A DNA stretch of 64,000 nt from Halorussus vallis (GCF_024138165.1 NZ_CP100000.1:3348001-3412000); one strand, 5' to 3'. Counted from the first letter of the stretch, positions 16,790 through 27,664 are shown. Translations and numbers: made by a program. The notes: generated by a model from the letters alone, not told the origin.

Positions 16790-17644
16790 TCACTCCGATT
16801 CGCTTCCGAGAGCGGATTCGGAGTTCGGTGCTGGCTTCTCTCCAGTTATCGTCGCTGCGATGAGATAGTCGCTCAAATCGCGGTCGTCGTCCCACTCACG
16901 GATGAACTCGTCGCTGTCGGCTTTCGGCTCGATGGAAACGCCCGTAAATCCAGCATCACGCAACATTGCCTCGAGTGCGGGAATGGTCGATGCTCCGCCG
17001 ACGCAGGCCGCCACTGACGTTGGATCCGCCTGGAGAGTTGCTGGGAACTCGGTCGTCTGGACGACGTCCGAGATGGCCAGGCGTCCCCCCGGGCGGAGGA
17101 CGCGAGCTGCCTCATCGAAGACCTGCGGTTTGTCTGGTGAGAGGTTGACAACGCAATTCGACAGAATCACGTCCACAGACTCGTCGGCGACTGGAAGGTG
17201 TTCTATCTCGCCGAGTCGGAACTCGACGTTCGTCGCGTCGTTCGTCTCGATGTTTCCGCGAGCCTTCTCGACCATCTCGGGCGTCATATCGACACCGATG
17301 ACGCGGCCATCCGTCCCGACTTCGCGGGCTGCGAGGAAGCAATCGAACCCACCACCGGAACCGAGGTCCAAGACGGTTTCTCCCTCTGTAAGGCTAGCAA
17401 TCGCGGTCGGATTGCCACAGCCGAGGCCCAGGTTCGCTCCTGCGCTGACGGCATCGAGGTCGTCGGCGGCATAGCCGACCTGCTCTGAGCGTTCATCAGG
17501 CGAATCCCCACAGGATTCGGTGTCACCGCAGCACGACGAGGATTCCGTGGCAATCTGTTTGTACCGCTCGCGCACGGCGGTACGCTGTTCGGAGGCTGTG
17601 AGCCGTTCACCATCCCGGTCGGTGGTCGATGTGTTTTCACTCAT
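16790..17644 (-). CDS. arsM: Arsenite S-adenosylmethionine methyltransferase
   Basis: 284 residues. SAM-binding class I fold with VLDLGSGGGFDCFLAA and GVDMTPEMVEKAR. The Cys residues of ArsM are visible: the N-terminal CC pair (38-39) and C45, a Cys in LGLGCGNP, LSNCVVNLSPDK, and a Cys in AACVGGAS. ArsM methylates As(III) to mono-, di- and trimethyl forms. The start overlaps the arsR stop by 8 bases, so arsR-arsM is one transcript that the regulator likely controls. Confidence 0.92.
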   Translation of the reverse strand: MSENTSTTDRDGERLTASEQRTAVRERYKQIATESSSCCGDTESCGDSPDERSEQVGYAADDLDAVSAGANLGLGCGNPTAIASLTEGETVLDLGSGGGFDCFLAAREVGTDGRVIGVDMTPEMVEKARGNIETNDATNVEFRLGEIEHLPVADESVDVILSNCVVNLSPDKPQVFDEAARVLRPGGRLAISDVVQTTEFPATLQADPTSVAACVGGASTIPALEAMLRDAGFTGVSIEPKADSDEFIREWDDDRDLSDYLIAATITGEKPAPNSESALGSESE

Positions 17645-18017
17645 CAGTGAGTGCCCTCGTCTCGTCGAGTACGCTCAGGAGTCGTTGCGCGCGAGGGGTT
17701 GCGGTGTAATACCGCCATCGCCCCTCCTTTCGTCGTTCGACCAGGCCGGCGCTGAAGAGCCGTGAGAGTGCTTGACTGACTGCTCCTTGACTTACACCGA
17801 GCGTTGGCTCTAGTTCACAGACGCAGATGCCGTCATCGTCGGACTCGGCGATGAGTCGAAGTGCCTCGTACCGAGTATCGTTTCCGAGGGTTGCGAGCGT
17901 CTGGACGTCTGCAGCCACCGCCGATTCTGTCAAGGGGTGTTCGACCGGACGGCAACAGTCTGCTGTTCGCTCGTCTTTGGCGCCGGGGAACTGGTCGTCT
18001 GACTTTTGCCCACTCAT
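17637..18017 (-). CDS. arsR: ArsR-family metalloregulator
   Basis: 126 residues with a winged-helix domain: LATLGNDTRYEALRLIAE, the metal-site helix DDGICVCELEP (two Cys), and recognition helix SQGAVSQALSRLF. An extra DCC motif (20-22) near the N-terminus may add a thiol ligand. ArsR repressors leave DNA on binding As(III)/Sb(III). First gene of arsR-arsM; two similar palindromic sites lie immediately upstream. Confidence 0.9.
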   Translation of the reverse strand: MSGQKSDDQFPGAKDERTADCCRPVEHPLTESAVAADVQTLATLGNDTRYEALRLIAESDDDGICVCELEPTLGVSQGAVSQALSRLFSAGLVERRKEGRWRYYTATPRAQRLLSVLDETRALTDE

Positions 18018-18028
18018 TTTAGCACATC

Positions 18029-18053
18029 CTAATATTAGAGTCTGCTAATATAG
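18029..18053 (-). promoter_or_regulatory. arsR-arsM operator and promoter
   Basis: A perfect palindrome CTAATATTAG (18029-18038) is 12-21 bases before the arsR ATG, and a second near copy CTAATATAG (18045-18053) is 28-36 bases before it. On the coding strand the outer copy sits where a leaderless haloarchaeal TATA box should be and the inner one near the transcription start. This is a plausible ArsR autoregulatory operator; the binding is inferred. Confidence 0.55.
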
Positions 18054-18225
18054 CTGTTTGGGGTATCATTCAAGCACTACAGAGAAGAAACGTGTGAAGA
18101 GGGCAAACTATCGAAGGTGGAGACGCCGATGAACTCGTAGAGACTCCGTCGTCGAATGTGGCCTCCAACCGCTCATCTCCCGTGCAAAAATCTCGGTAGA
18201 TTCAACCTCATCCGTTGGGGCGTGG

Positions 18226-18570
18226 CTAAAGGAGTTCTCTCAAATTTAGAGCTGAGAGGTCATAGCGAAGTTGGACTGCGTCGTATTCCTGTGTGTATTC
18301 GAGAAGACTTGCGTCCTCCATCTTCGGGATATGCGAGTGGTAGAGGTCAAGATAGACTCTCTTCACGCTTTCTGCGGGAACTTCGCTGAGGGTTTCGGCA
18401 TCATGTTCTAATCGCGCTACTTCATCGGCTAAATCTGCGAGCGTCATCGGAGTCGCATACGTTTCAAGGCAATAGAGAGCGTAGCGTCGCCGTTCATGAG
18501 ATAATACCTCAAACAGGGTGTTATACGTCTCCTGTTTCTCCTTCTCCAAACGATTGACATCCTCAAACAT
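18226..18570 (-). CDS. DUF7344-like winged-helix protein
   Basis: 114 residues from ATG 18570 (MFEDVNRLEKEKQ). The core LFEVLSHERRRYALYCLETY, followed by LADLADEVARLE and VYLDLYHSHIPKMEDASLLE, is the recurrent haloarchaeal HTH domain of about 100 residues (DUF7344 type). It probably binds DNA as a regulator; targets unknown. The gene stands alone and is AT-richer than the core genome. Confidence 0.75.
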   Translation of the reverse strand: MFEDVNRLEKEKQETYNTLFEVLSHERRRYALYCLETYATPMTLADLADEVARLEHDAETLSEVPAESVKRVYLDLYHSHIPKMEDASLLEYTQEYDAVQLRYDLSALNLRELL

Positions 18571-19088
18571 GGTAACTATTAGCATAACCTCTTGTCTATC
18601 AACCCATAATACTACCCCCTCATATACGTGGTGTTGCGAAGTCCCTCACGAGAAATTCCAACGAAGATATGCCTCAATGGAGAACTCCATCGTCCACTTC
18701 ACATCCCATGTCGGACCTCGCTGAGTAGCGTCGCACCAAATGCCGAGGAGAGTAGTCGAGATTCTACCTCGCCCAAACCGAATCAGGGAAGTTGTCCTGT
18801 TCGACACGCTGATCGTGCTTCCAATTATCTCCTCCCACGCTCGCTTCATCTTCGTATTCCAACATTGTCGCCCCAACCGAGTATTTGGCTTGTGGTTGTT
18901 GTCAGCCAACTCAGCAGGATGTGTGAGACGAAACCGTTGACAGTATTGGCGCTTGGTCCCAAGGGACTCGCAGCGCTACTCTCGTCTCTATCGCATCGTC
19001 CCTCTGTCTAAAAATCGTTACCAATTATGCCATCTATTTTCGCGCCTATGGTTAGTCTTTTTACCCTGTAGTAACTATTTCCGGCAAC
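18571..19088. other. AT-richer gap without a supported gene
   Basis: About 500 bases. An 87-codon frame on the - strand (18646-18909) is rich in Trp, Arg and Asn and not protein-like by family. I looked for ISH-type transposase ends and found none I could name. It may hold decayed sequence. Confidence 0.4.
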
Positions 19089-19355
19089 ATGAGCGTAAGT
19101 AGCTTCCAACCGACAGAATCCGAAGACCAGGGCCTTATCTCACAAATCGTTAGCGGGATTGCAGACGCGAAAGGCGTCGATACCTGTGACATCGAACCGC
19201 TCCACCGCTCTATTGACCCAGAAGCACTCGTGGACCTCTTTTCCGACACCGTTAGTGGAGAAGAACGGAACGACGGCATGGCTGCCTTCACCCATTCTGA
19301 CTGCAATATCGTCGTCTGTGCCGACGGTAGTATCGACGTTTTTCCGACAGAATGA
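19089..19355 (+). CDS. HalOD1 output-domain protein
   Basis: 88 residues. The pattern LISQIVSGIADAKGVDTCDI, PLHRSIDPEALVDLF, and the closing DCNIVVCADGSIDVFP is the HalOD1 domain, a small haloarchaeal domain found alone or at the end of signalling proteins. Mechanism unknown. Stand-alone copies are numerous in haloarchaea. Confidence 0.85.
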   Translation: MSVSSFQPTESEDQGLISQIVSGIADAKGVDTCDIEPLHRSIDPEALVDLFSDTVSGEERNDGMAAFTHSDCNIVVCADGSIDVFPTE

Positions 19356-19529
19356 CGAAATGGCGGTGAGTGGTTTCTTGACGTTAGTGCCTCTCGCCAT
19401 CACGTTGGTTTTGCGATAGTACGGCCAGTAGTGATATGAAGAATCAAGCGAGTTGTTCCAGCTGGGTTTCGAGTATGATATATCCGATGAATGCCTAAAG
19501 TATCTTCCTCGAAACCAAACAATAAAGCC

Positions 19530-20846
19530 ATGAAGCGCAGAACGTTCATCAAGGCGACCGCCGGTGCATCGTTCGGTCTAGCGACGCTTGGAACGGCAAG
19601 CGCCGCCCCAGACAGGGACAAGTACCGTCCAGGCGGCCCACAACGTGGCAGTCCCCACTCGATCAATCTCAACGCGTTCCACACCAACGCCGAGCTGGCC
19701 AGTGAACTCGCAAAGATTGAACAGCAAAGTGGACGTGTCTCGCTCCGTGAAATCGGCCGCTCTGCTGGACGCAACGACCCACTCTGGGAGGTGAAGGTTG
19801 GCGACGGCGATACGAAGGTTCACCTCATCACGCAGATTCACGGTGACGAACCGATCGGGACAGAAGTCGCGCTCAAACTAATCAGGACGCTTGGGACGAG
19901 TAACTCCCAACAGGTTGAGCACATCCTCGAGAACCTCTCGTTCACCATCATCCCGCGGGTCAATCCCGACGGTGCGATGTACCACTACGACTACGACGGA
20001 GATGGGGACAGCGAGTGGGTCGGCCGCCGCCAGAACACCCAGGCGTGGGACGGTGAGTCGCGGTACAAGCCGTACTACCACTCGACCGATCCGGCCGGCG
20101 ACCCCGGCTATGACATGAACCGAGACTTCAACATTCGGCCACCCTCGGAGTTCAACCCTCGGACGGACGACCAAGCAACGTGGTGGGCCGACGAACAGTA
20201 CATGGACATGCCCTACGAGGGCCACACTCTGTTCGCGAGCGGTCTCCGACTCACGCCGGAGGTCCGAGCCGTGACCGAGTCGTTCAACGAAGCCAACGCC
20301 GATTATGCAATCACCCATCACCACAAGGGCGGCGACCTCTACCCGGGGACTGGCGACGGGAACAAACCGCCAAAACAGACGCTGATGAGCGTGATGGCGC
20401 CGTACGGCCCAGACTACCTCGACCGCTCGCCGTTCTACCCGGACGACCATACGCCCGTTTCGGAGGCCGTCAACCCCTTCCTCGATTACGACACCAGTAC
20501 GCGCTCGATCAAGCTGAACTCGCTCGTCATCGACGCACTGGCCGAGCGCGGTAACAGCATTTTCGACAGCATCACCCGCTACGGCTACTACCCACTGTGG
20601 GGGTCGTATCTCGACGCCCTCTGCCCGAACCTCGCAAATGGTGGCGATACTGCCGCGGGCATGCTCTACGAGGTGGCCTACCAGACCGACCATCTCGGCC
20701 AGAAGAGCATCGGCCGGATGATGGAACTCACGAAGGTCGGCTTCCTCGAATCGTTCGACGCACTCGCCGACGACCCCACGCTCGGAGCCTATAGTACTGA
20801 TTCCTACTTCGAGACGCCCCTCTACGGCGAGGAGATCATGCGGTAA
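19530..20846 (+). CDS. Tat-exported M14 zinc carboxypeptidase
   Basis: 438 residues from ATG 19530, chosen because it opens the twin-arginine signal MKRRTFIKATAGASFGLA; the upstream MPKVSS start would push it inward. The mature part is an M14 metallopeptidase: HGDEPIGTEV gives the first zinc His and Glu, MNRDFN the substrate-binding Asn-Arg, THHHKGGD the third zinc His, and LYEVAYQT carries a candidate general-base Glu. It likely trims C-terminal residues from peptides outside the cell. It closes the accessory block. Confidence 0.88.
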   Translation: MKRRTFIKATAGASFGLATLGTASAAPDRDKYRPGGPQRGSPHSINLNAFHTNAELASELAKIEQQSGRVSLREIGRSAGRNDPLWEVKVGDGDTKVHLITQIHGDEPIGTEVALKLIRTLGTSNSQQVEHILENLSFTIIPRVNPDGAMYHYDYDGDGDSEWVGRRQNTQAWDGESRYKPYYHSTDPAGDPGYDMNRDFNIRPPSEFNPRTDDQATWWADEQYMDMPYEGHTLFASGLRLTPEVRAVTESFNEANADYAITHHHKGGDLYPGTGDGNKPPKQTLMSVMAPYGPDYLDRSPFYPDDHTPVSEAVNPFLDYDTSTRSIKLNSLVIDALAERGNSIFDSITRYGYYPLWGSYLDALCPNLANGGDTAAGMLYEVAYQTDHLGQKSIGRMMELTKVGFLESFDALADDPTLGAYSTDSYFETPLYGEEIMR

Positions 20847-20995
20847 GATTCTCGAGCCGTAGAGAATTCCGTCTGTCATACCCATCTCTCATATGGCGTG
20901 CAATTTTTCGTGTGTAGAATCGGATTCAGGGTGAGTAGCAATTAGCGCATTCCAATACACCGTAGCAGAACGAAGGTGTTGTATCGGTTGAGCCT

Positions 20996-22678
<1,683 letters not shown>

Positions 22679-22812
22679 TGTCTAGGCCGACGGGCGGGCG
22701 TCTCTTAACGATTGGCGGATTGACTTTCGCGAAGTGGGTGGTCGGGAGTTGGTGGGCGAGGAGTCCTCGAATACTGGTCAGCGACCCCAAGAAACGGAGC
22801 GGAGAACAGCCA

Positions 22813-22925
22813 GAAAGCCCCCGGCGCTCGCGGTCGCTCCGACGGATATCTGCGTTCTCCGCACCGCCCACGCAGATAGGGCCGTCGGAGACGACTAAAG
22901 TGAACGCGAGCGCCTGGTCCCTTTC
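22813..22925 (+). repeat. Covarying hairpin element, copy 1
   Basis: 113 nt bounded by GAAAG and CTTTC. Stem I: GGCGCTCGC (22823-22831) with GCGAGCGCC (22906-22914). Stem II: CTCCGACGG (22837-22845) with CCGTCGGAG (22882-22890). Stem III: TATCTGCG (22847-22854) with CGCAGATA (22871-22878). All pairs are perfect. The conserved ACGAC follows stem II. Homology with copy 3 continues about 50 bases further (CAGTCCCGC, then GGTGTCACCGG). Confidence 0.75.
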
Positions 22926-22998
22926 AGTCCCGCCCGGGGGATGAATTAGCCGAGCGCTTTCGGTGGTCGGTGTCACCGGCCGAAACGAACCTGGACCG

Positions 22999-23125
22999 AC
23001 CACCCGGCGCGTGCTGGCGCGGCTCGCGGTTTGAGCCGCGCCTTCTTCGCGCGAGGGACGACCGAGCGCCTCGAAGAGGCGCGACGGAGTCGGCTGGGGA
23101 GGACGTGGCGGTTGCGGTCGGGTGG
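22999..23125 (+). repeat. Second dispersed intergenic element, copy A
   Basis: Starts at CCACCCGGCGCGTGC and ends GCGGTCGGGTGG, so the ends can pair (CCACCCG/CGGGTGG). Inside are a first hairpin (GGCTC/GAGCC), the shared CGCGCGAGGGACGACCGAGC, a second hairpin (GCGCCTC GAA GAGGCGC) and the shared CGGAGTCGGCTGGGGAGG. Related copies lie near 28530 and 44460. Confidence 0.6.
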
Positions 23126-23127
23126 AT

Positions 23128-23241
23128 GAAAGGGGCCGCCTGCTCGCGCTGGCATAGTCGTCTCAGCGACCCCTGTGCGTGGCGCGGCGAAGCCGCGCCG
23201 CGGATATGTCGCTGAGCGACCGCGAGCGGGCGGGGGCTTTC
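23128..23241 (-). repeat. Covarying hairpin element, copy 2 (reverse)
   Basis: 114 nt, on the - strand relative to copy 1, with the same GAAAG/CTTTC ends. Stem I pairs CGCCTGCTCGC with GCGAGCGGGCG (one G-T wobble). Stem II pairs CTCAGCGAC (23162-23170) with GTCGCTGAG (23208-23216). Stem III is GGCGCGGC-GAA-GCCGCGCC (23181-23199). The stems differ in sequence from copy 1 but keep pairing. Confidence 0.75.
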
Positions 23242-23374
23242 GAGGATGTCACTGCGATGGTCGTCGTTGTTCTCTCTGGCTAGCGGGCGGGGGCTTTCGA
23301 GGTGTTCTCCGTCCCGGTCGTCGCCGACGTAGTGGTATTCAGTAACGAAGAGAAACGAATTCTCGAAACAGGCA

Positions 23375-23953
23375 CTATCCCGTATCGTACTTGTAGGTCG
23401 CGCTGTCGGGGTCGATGCCGAAGTCCTCGGCGCTCTCCTCGGGTTCGGCGTCCTGCTCGCGGGGGTGGGCGCCCTTGAATCGCTCTCGGAGGCGGTCGGG
23501 CATGACAAACTCGTCGACGTCGAGGCGCATCCCGACCGCGTCGGGGTCCAGGCTTTCACGCTTCGTTTCGAGGCGCTCGCGGAGTTTCTCCGGGAGGTCG
23601 CTACGGTCGACGCCCCCGAAGCCGAACTGCGCGAGGTAGTCGGTCGCGCTCGTCAGCGCGTACACCTCCTCGAACCCCTTGTCGCCGGCGTGGTCGACCA
23701 GGCGTTCGACCACGTGGGCGCCGACGCCCTGGCGCCGCCAGCTATCGAGGACCCCGATGCTCGTGAGTTCGCAGAATTCGCCCTCGTCGGTCTTGTGGAT
23801 GCGGATGCGGCCGAACCCCGCCTTCGCGTTCGAGCGCTCGTCGATGGCGACGACGTAATCCCGGGAGCGGAACGCGGTTTCGTCGAGACCCATCGCCTCG
23901 ATGTGGTCGAGCAGCCAGACCTCCTCTCTGTTTTTCGCGTCCCGGACGTACAT
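23375..23953 (-). CDS. GNAT-family N-acetyltransferase
   Basis: 192 residues from ATG 23953 (MYVRDAKNREEVWLLDHIEA). The acetyl-CoA-binding motif is in IGVLDSWRRQGVGAHVVERL, preceded by GFGRIRIHKTDEGEFCELTS and followed by YALTSATDYLAQFGF. A charged extension (about 125-192) rich in Glu, Asp and Arg is not part of the core fold. GNAT proteins acetylate amines on varied substrates; the target is unknown. Confidence 0.85.
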   Translation of the reverse strand: MYVRDAKNREEVWLLDHIEAMGLDETAFRSRDYVVAIDERSNAKAGFGRIRIHKTDEGEFCELTSIGVLDSWRRQGVGAHVVERLVDHAGDKGFEEVYALTSATDYLAQFGFGGVDRSDLPEKLRERLETKRESLDPDAVGMRLDVDEFVMPDRLRERFKGAHPREQDAEPEESAEDFGIDPDSATYKYDTG

Positions 23954-24187
23954 GCGAGAGAGTAAGGCGGTGTCCGATAAAAAGGTGTGGCGCCAGAAAC
24001 AGTTTCGGGCGGAACGGCGCGGAGAGTGCGTGCTGGCTGTGATTACTTCGAAAGTAACCATTCTACCGTGACCGTTCTACCGTGACCGCCACTCACACGA
24101 TACAAATGAAACCGCACCGCCAGCGCGCGCCGGGTCGAAGGTGAAGACCGTTTGCGCCGAGCCGAATTCGAAAACCCGCGAAAATTC

Positions 24188-24649
24188 CTACAGGTCTTCC
24201 AGCGAGCGAAGCCGCTGTTCGACCGTCGGCGGCGCGGCGCTGGGACCGTCGCGCACGCGGTGATCCGGAATCAACAGCGGCGCGGGGTTCTCGTCGAGGG
24301 CGGTGCGAACCATGTTCAGGTCGTCCTCGTCGGTGTGGTCGACCCCGCTGGTCATCCGGGCCAGCGTCTCGACGTTGATCTGTTCGCCGTAGGGAATCTC
24401 GCGCACGCGTTCGAGCACGGCGCGCTGGTCGGTGGGCATCGTCAGCGCGATCTCGACGTCCGAGAAGTCGTCCTCGACGCCGCCGAGGTAGTCGAAGATG
24501 CGGTCAAGGAGTTCGTGTTCCGCGTCGGCCTCCTCGTCCGGGGCGTCCGGGAACGAGACGCTGAGCACGCGCCCGCTGGCGATGCCGAGTTGGACGTACC
24601 GCTCCAGGTACGGCGATTCGCGCGCGAAGATGCCGGCCACGTCGTCCAT
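24188..24649 (-). CDS. MGMT-like DNA-repair family protein lacking the catalytic Cys
   Basis: 153 residues. The C-terminal half matches the O6-alkylguanine-DNA alkyltransferase DNA-binding domain: VLERVREIPYGEQINVETLA, a helix pair, then LLIPDHRV where active enzymes have (I/V)PCHRV. The acceptor Cys is Asp129, so methyl transfer in the usual way is not possible. Alkyltransferase-like proteins (known with Trp at this place) bind alkylated guanine and hand it to nucleotide excision repair; a like role is inferred. Divergent from trpC. Confidence 0.75.
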   Translation of the reverse strand: MDDVAGIFARESPYLERYVQLGIASGRVLSVSFPDAPDEEADAEHELLDRIFDYLGGVEDDFSDVEIALTMPTDQRAVLERVREIPYGEQINVETLARMTSGVDHTDEDDLNMVRTALDENPAPLLIPDHRVRDGPSAAPPTVEQRLRSLEDL

Positions 24650-24749
24650 GGGTCGGGTTTCGGGCGGTCCGGACTTGAAGATTCCGCGCCCGAGTCGCCC
24701 TCGAACGACGCGCGGCGCCCGGGGCGACGTCCCGACGGCGCAAGTCTTA

Positions 24750-24775
24750 TGTACAATTCCGTCCGTTGATGCACA
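24750..24775 (+). promoter_or_regulatory. trp promoter with TGTACA boxes
   Basis: TGTACA (24750-24755) overlaps the presumed TATA region (CTTATGTACA) 21-26 bases before the trpC ATG, and TGCACA (24770-24775) touches the ATG. The two are 20 bases apart, two helical turns. TGTACA is the TRP box bound by TrpY in Methanothermobacter; the same use here is inference. Confidence 0.4.
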
Positions 24776-25537
24776 ATGATGAACGACACTCAGGAGCTCG
24801 CACCCGCGGTCAGGTCCATCCTCCGGACCGCCGAGGAGCGCGGCGACCCCGACGGCGACCCGCTGTCGGTCGACGCGCGGTCGCTACCCGCGGCCCTGTC
24901 GTCCGCCGAGGCCGACGGTCACGTCCCCGTCGTCGCAGAGGTGAAGCCGACGAGTCCGACTACTGAGGGCACCCGAGACGCCGACCCCGTAGAACTGGCC
25001 GAGGAGATGGTCGCGGGCGGCGCGGCCGCGCTCTCGGTGCTGACCGAACCCGAGCACTTCGGCGGGTCGCCCGAGAACCTGCGCCGGATTCGCGAGACCG
25101 TCGACGTCCCCGTCCTCCGGAAGGACTTCCTCGTGAACGAGTCCCAACTCGACACCGTCGAAGCCGATGTCGTCCTGCTCATCGCGCGGTTCGTCGGCGA
25201 CGACCTCCCGAAACTCCTCGACGCCGCCGAGGACCGCGGCTTCCAGGTGCTCGTCGAGGTCCACGACCGTGACGAACTGGAGCGCGCGGTCGAGGCCGGC
25301 GCCGAACTCGTCGGCGTGAACAACCGCGACCTCGGGCGACTCGAAGTCGACCTCGGTACCTTCGAATCCGTGGCACCCCACGCGCCCGAAGACGCGACGC
25401 TCATCGCCGAGAGCGGTATCGCCGCGCCCGCCGACGCCCGGCGGATGCGCGAGGCGGGCGCCGACGGCCTGCTGGTCGGGAGCGCCATCATGGACGGCGA
25501 TATCGCGGCGAACACCCGGAGGCTGACGGGCGCATGA
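24776..25537 (+). CDS. trpC: Indole-3-glycerol phosphate synthase
   Basis: 253 residues. TIM-barrel with [16 protein letters not shown] (catalytic Lys), [29 protein letters not shown] and LIAESGI, all signature loops of the family. It closes the indole ring from carboxyphenylamino-deoxyribulose phosphate. First gene of trpCBA; stop overlaps trpB by 4 bases. ATG 24776 or the next ATG (24779) could start it; both fit a leaderless transcript. Confidence 0.95.
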   Translation: MMNDTQELAPAVRSILRTAEERGDPDGDPLSVDARSLPAALSSAEADGHVPVVAEVKPTSPTTEGTRDADPVELAEEMVAGGAAALSVLTEPEHFGGSPENLRRIRETVDVPVLRKDFLVNESQLDTVEADVVLLIARFVGDDLPKLLDAAEDRGFQVLVEVHDRDELERAVEAGAELVGVNNRDLGRLEVDLGTFESVAPHAPEDATLIAESGIAAPADARRMREAGADGLLVGSAIMDGDIAANTRRLTGA

Positions 25538-26829
25538 GCCGAACCGGCGATTCGAAGTTCGGCGACTACGGCGGCCAGTACGTCCCCGAGGTGCTGATGC
25601 CCGCCATCGAGGAACTGACCGACGCCTACGTGCGCTACGTCCTCGACAACGAGGACGGCTTCATGGACGAGTTCCGCGAGCGCCTGCGGGACTTCGGCGG
25701 GCGACCGACGCCGCTCCAGCGCGCCGACGCACTGAGCGACCGCTACGACCGCGAGGTCTACCTCAAGCGCGAGGACCTGGTCCACGGCGGCGCGCACAAA
25801 CTGAACAACGCCCTCGGGCAGGTTCTGCTGGCGAAGTACATGGGCAAAGAGCGAATCGTCGCCGAAACCGGCGCCGGCCAGCACGGCACCGCCACCGCGA
25901 TGGCCTGCGCCCACCTCGGCATCGACTGCGAGATATACATGGGTCGGACCGACATCAACCGCCAGCGCCCCAACGTCTTCCGGATGCGCATCCACGACGC
26001 CGAGGTGAATCCGGTGGACGTCGGCTCCGGGACGCTCAAGGAGGCCATCAACGAGACGATGCGCGACTGGGCGACCAACGTCGAGGACACCCACTACGTC
26101 ATCGGCTCCGTGGTCGGCCCGCATCCGTTCCCGAAGATGGTCCGGGACTTCCAGGCGGTCATCTCCGAGGAGGCGCGCGAGCAGATTCGCGAGAAGGCGG
26201 GGCGCCTGCCCGACAGCGTGGTCGCCTGCGCGGGCGGCGGGTCGAACACGATGGGCGCGTTCCACGAGTTCGTCGGCGACGAGGACGTCTCGCTGGTCGC
26301 GGTGGAGGCCGGCGGGTCGGGTCTCACCATCGACGAGGACGCGGGACTGGCGCCCCACTCGGCCTCGCTGTCGTCGGGTGAGGAGGGCGTCCTCCACGGC
26401 GCGCGCACCAAACTCCTCCAGAACCGGGACGGCCAGATCCTCGAATCCCACAGCGTGAGCGCGGGGCTGGACTACTCGGGCGTCGGCCCCGAACTCGCCT
26501 ACCTCGCCGACGAGGGCCGGGTGACGCCCGCGAACGTCGGCGACGACGCCGCGCTCGAAGCGTTCCACCGACTCTCCAAGCTGGAGGGTATCATCCCCGC
26601 GCTGGAGTCGAGCCACGCGCTCGCGTACCTCGAAAAGGTAGCGGACGACGGCGCGTCGACCGGCGACGCGCCGTCGGCCACATCCGAGGTCGCCGAGGAC
26701 CTCGGCGACCTCGTGATCGTCAACGTCTCCGGCCGGGGCGACAAGGACCTCGACACGGTCATCGAGGAGAGCGAGAAGCGCGACATCGACGCCGCGCCCG
26801 CGATGGAGGTGTTCGAGAATGGGCAGTGA
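25534..26829 (+). CDS. trpB: Tryptophan synthase beta chain
   Basis: 431 residues. [20 protein letters not shown] opens the protein; PLP Lys is in [26 protein letters not shown] and [15 protein letters not shown] (phosphate loop) follow, and NVSGRGDKD closes the site. It joins indole and serine to tryptophan. Just before that motif the protein carries extra residues ([19 protein letters not shown]). Their DNA contains a perfect 13-bp inverted repeat (26646-26676), so the loop looks like an in-frame insertion. Overlaps trpA by 11 bases. Confidence 0.96.
   Translation: MSRTGDSKFGDYGGQYVPEVLMPAIEELTDAYVRYVLDNEDGFMDEFRERLRDFGGRPTPLQRADALSDRYDREVYLKREDLVHGGAHKLNNALGQVLLAKYMGKERIVAETGAGQHGTATAMACAHLGIDCEIYMGRTDINRQRPNVFRMRIHDAEVNPVDVGSGTLKEAINETMRDWATNVEDTHYVIGSVVGPHPFPKMVRDFQAVISEEAREQIREKAGRLPDSVVACAGGGSNTMGAFHEFVGDEDVSLVAVEAGGSGLTIDEDAGLAPHSASLSSGEEGVLHGARTKLLQNRDGQILESHSVSAGLDYSGVGPELAYLADEGRVTPANVGDDAALEAFHRLSKLEGIIPALESSHALAYLEKVADDGASTGDAPSATSEVAEDLGDLVIVNVSGRGDKDLDTVIEESEKRDIDAAPAMEVFENGQ
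26646..26676. repeat. Inverted repeat inside trpB
   Basis: Arms of 13 bases (CGACGGCGCGTCG and its complement) around a 5-base centre, in the DNA for a low-complexity extra loop. Confidence 0.8.
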
Positions 26830-27637
26830 CATCGAGGCGGCCTTCGAAGACGGACCGGCGCTGGTTCCCTATGTCGTCGCGGGCGACCCGGACCTCGACG
26901 CGACGAAGGAGTACGTCGAGGCGCTGGCGCGGGGCGGCGCCGACGTCATCGAACTCGGCTTGCCCTTCTCCGAACCCATCGCCGACGGGCCGACGATACA
27001 GAACGCCATCCGGCGCGCGCTCGATGCGGGCACGACGCCCCGCAACTACCTCGAATTCGTGGCCGAACTGGACGTGGACGTGCCTATCGTCTGCATGACC
27101 TACTACAACCTCATCTACCAGTTCGGCGAGGAAGAGGGAGTCGAGCCTTTCGTCGAAGCGGGCGCCGAGGCGGGCCTCTCGGGGCTCATCGTCCCCGACC
27201 TGCCCGTCGAGGAGAGCGACCCCCTGCGCGAGGCCTGCGACGAGCACGGCCTCGACCTCGTCTTCATCGTCGCACCGACGACGACCGACGAGCGACTCGA
27301 CCGCATCACCTCGCAGGCGTCGGGGTTCGTCTACGTCCAGGCACGCCTCGGCACGACCGGCGCCCAGGCCGACGTGAGCGAGGCGACCCACGAGAGCCTC
27401 GCGCGACTGGCGGACTCGACGGTTCCCAAGGCGGTCGGCTTCGGCGTCAGCGAGCGCGAACACGCACGTGAGATCGTCGGGGCTGGCGCGGACGGCGTGG
27501 TCGCCGGGAGCGTCTTCGTCGACATTATTGCCGAGGGCGAATCCGTCGCTGACCGACTCGAAGCCAAAGCCCGCGAACTCAAGGCGGGCGCGCTCGAAGG
27601 GACGGACCAGAAAGTACCGGAACCGGAACGCACATAA
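26819..27637 (+). CDS. trpA: Tryptophan synthase alpha chain
   Basis: 272 residues. [11 protein letters not shown], the catalytic Glu in [19 protein letters not shown], then [11 protein letters not shown] and [10 protein letters not shown] mark the family. It cleaves indole-glycerol phosphate to indole for TrpB. Third gene of the operon. A spacer of only 27 bases to the ADTH synthase gene suggests read-through, linking late tryptophan and early shikimate steps. Confidence 0.95.
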   Translation: MGSDIEAAFEDGPALVPYVVAGDPDLDATKEYVEALARGGADVIELGLPFSEPIADGPTIQNAIRRALDAGTTPRNYLEFVAELDVDVPIVCMTYYNLIYQFGEEEGVEPFVEAGAEAGLSGLIVPDLPVEESDPLREACDEHGLDLVFIVAPTTTDERLDRITSQASGFVYVQARLGTTGAQADVSEATHESLARLADSTVPKAVGFGVSEREHAREIVGAGADGVVAGSVFVDIIAEGESVADRLEAKARELKAGALEGTDQKVPEPERT

Positions 27638-27664
27638 CCGGCCATTGCTACACTCTCACATACT

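Larger units (their letters stand above)
10860..20990. other. Accessory block between mce and the methylmalonyl-CoA mutase gene
   Basis: A stretch with mixed strands, wide gaps, visibly lower GC in many parts (around 11.7-12.6, 14.9-15.2 and 18.0-19.5 kb), a broken small gene, arsenic genes and stress- or signal-type regulators. It lies between mce and mcmA1, two same-strand genes of one pathway. No transposase, integrase or target-site duplication could be identified, so the ends are approximate and acquisition is inferred from content and position. Confidence 0.5.
22679..23374. other. Repeat-rich intergenic region
   Basis: No gene. The 700 bases are built almost wholly of dispersed repeats: two copies of the covarying hairpin element (22813-22925 and 23128-23241), one copy of the second element (about 22999-23125), and a truncated tail at 23282-23301 (GCGGGCGGGGGCTTTCGAGG). 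It separates the divergent mcmA1 side from an acetyltransferase gene. Confidence 0.7.

Noticed and set aside
18646-18909. Possible transposase remnant on the - strand
   Set aside because: Trp/Arg-rich short frame, but no DDE-type motif, inverted terminal repeat or known ISH C-terminus could be found.
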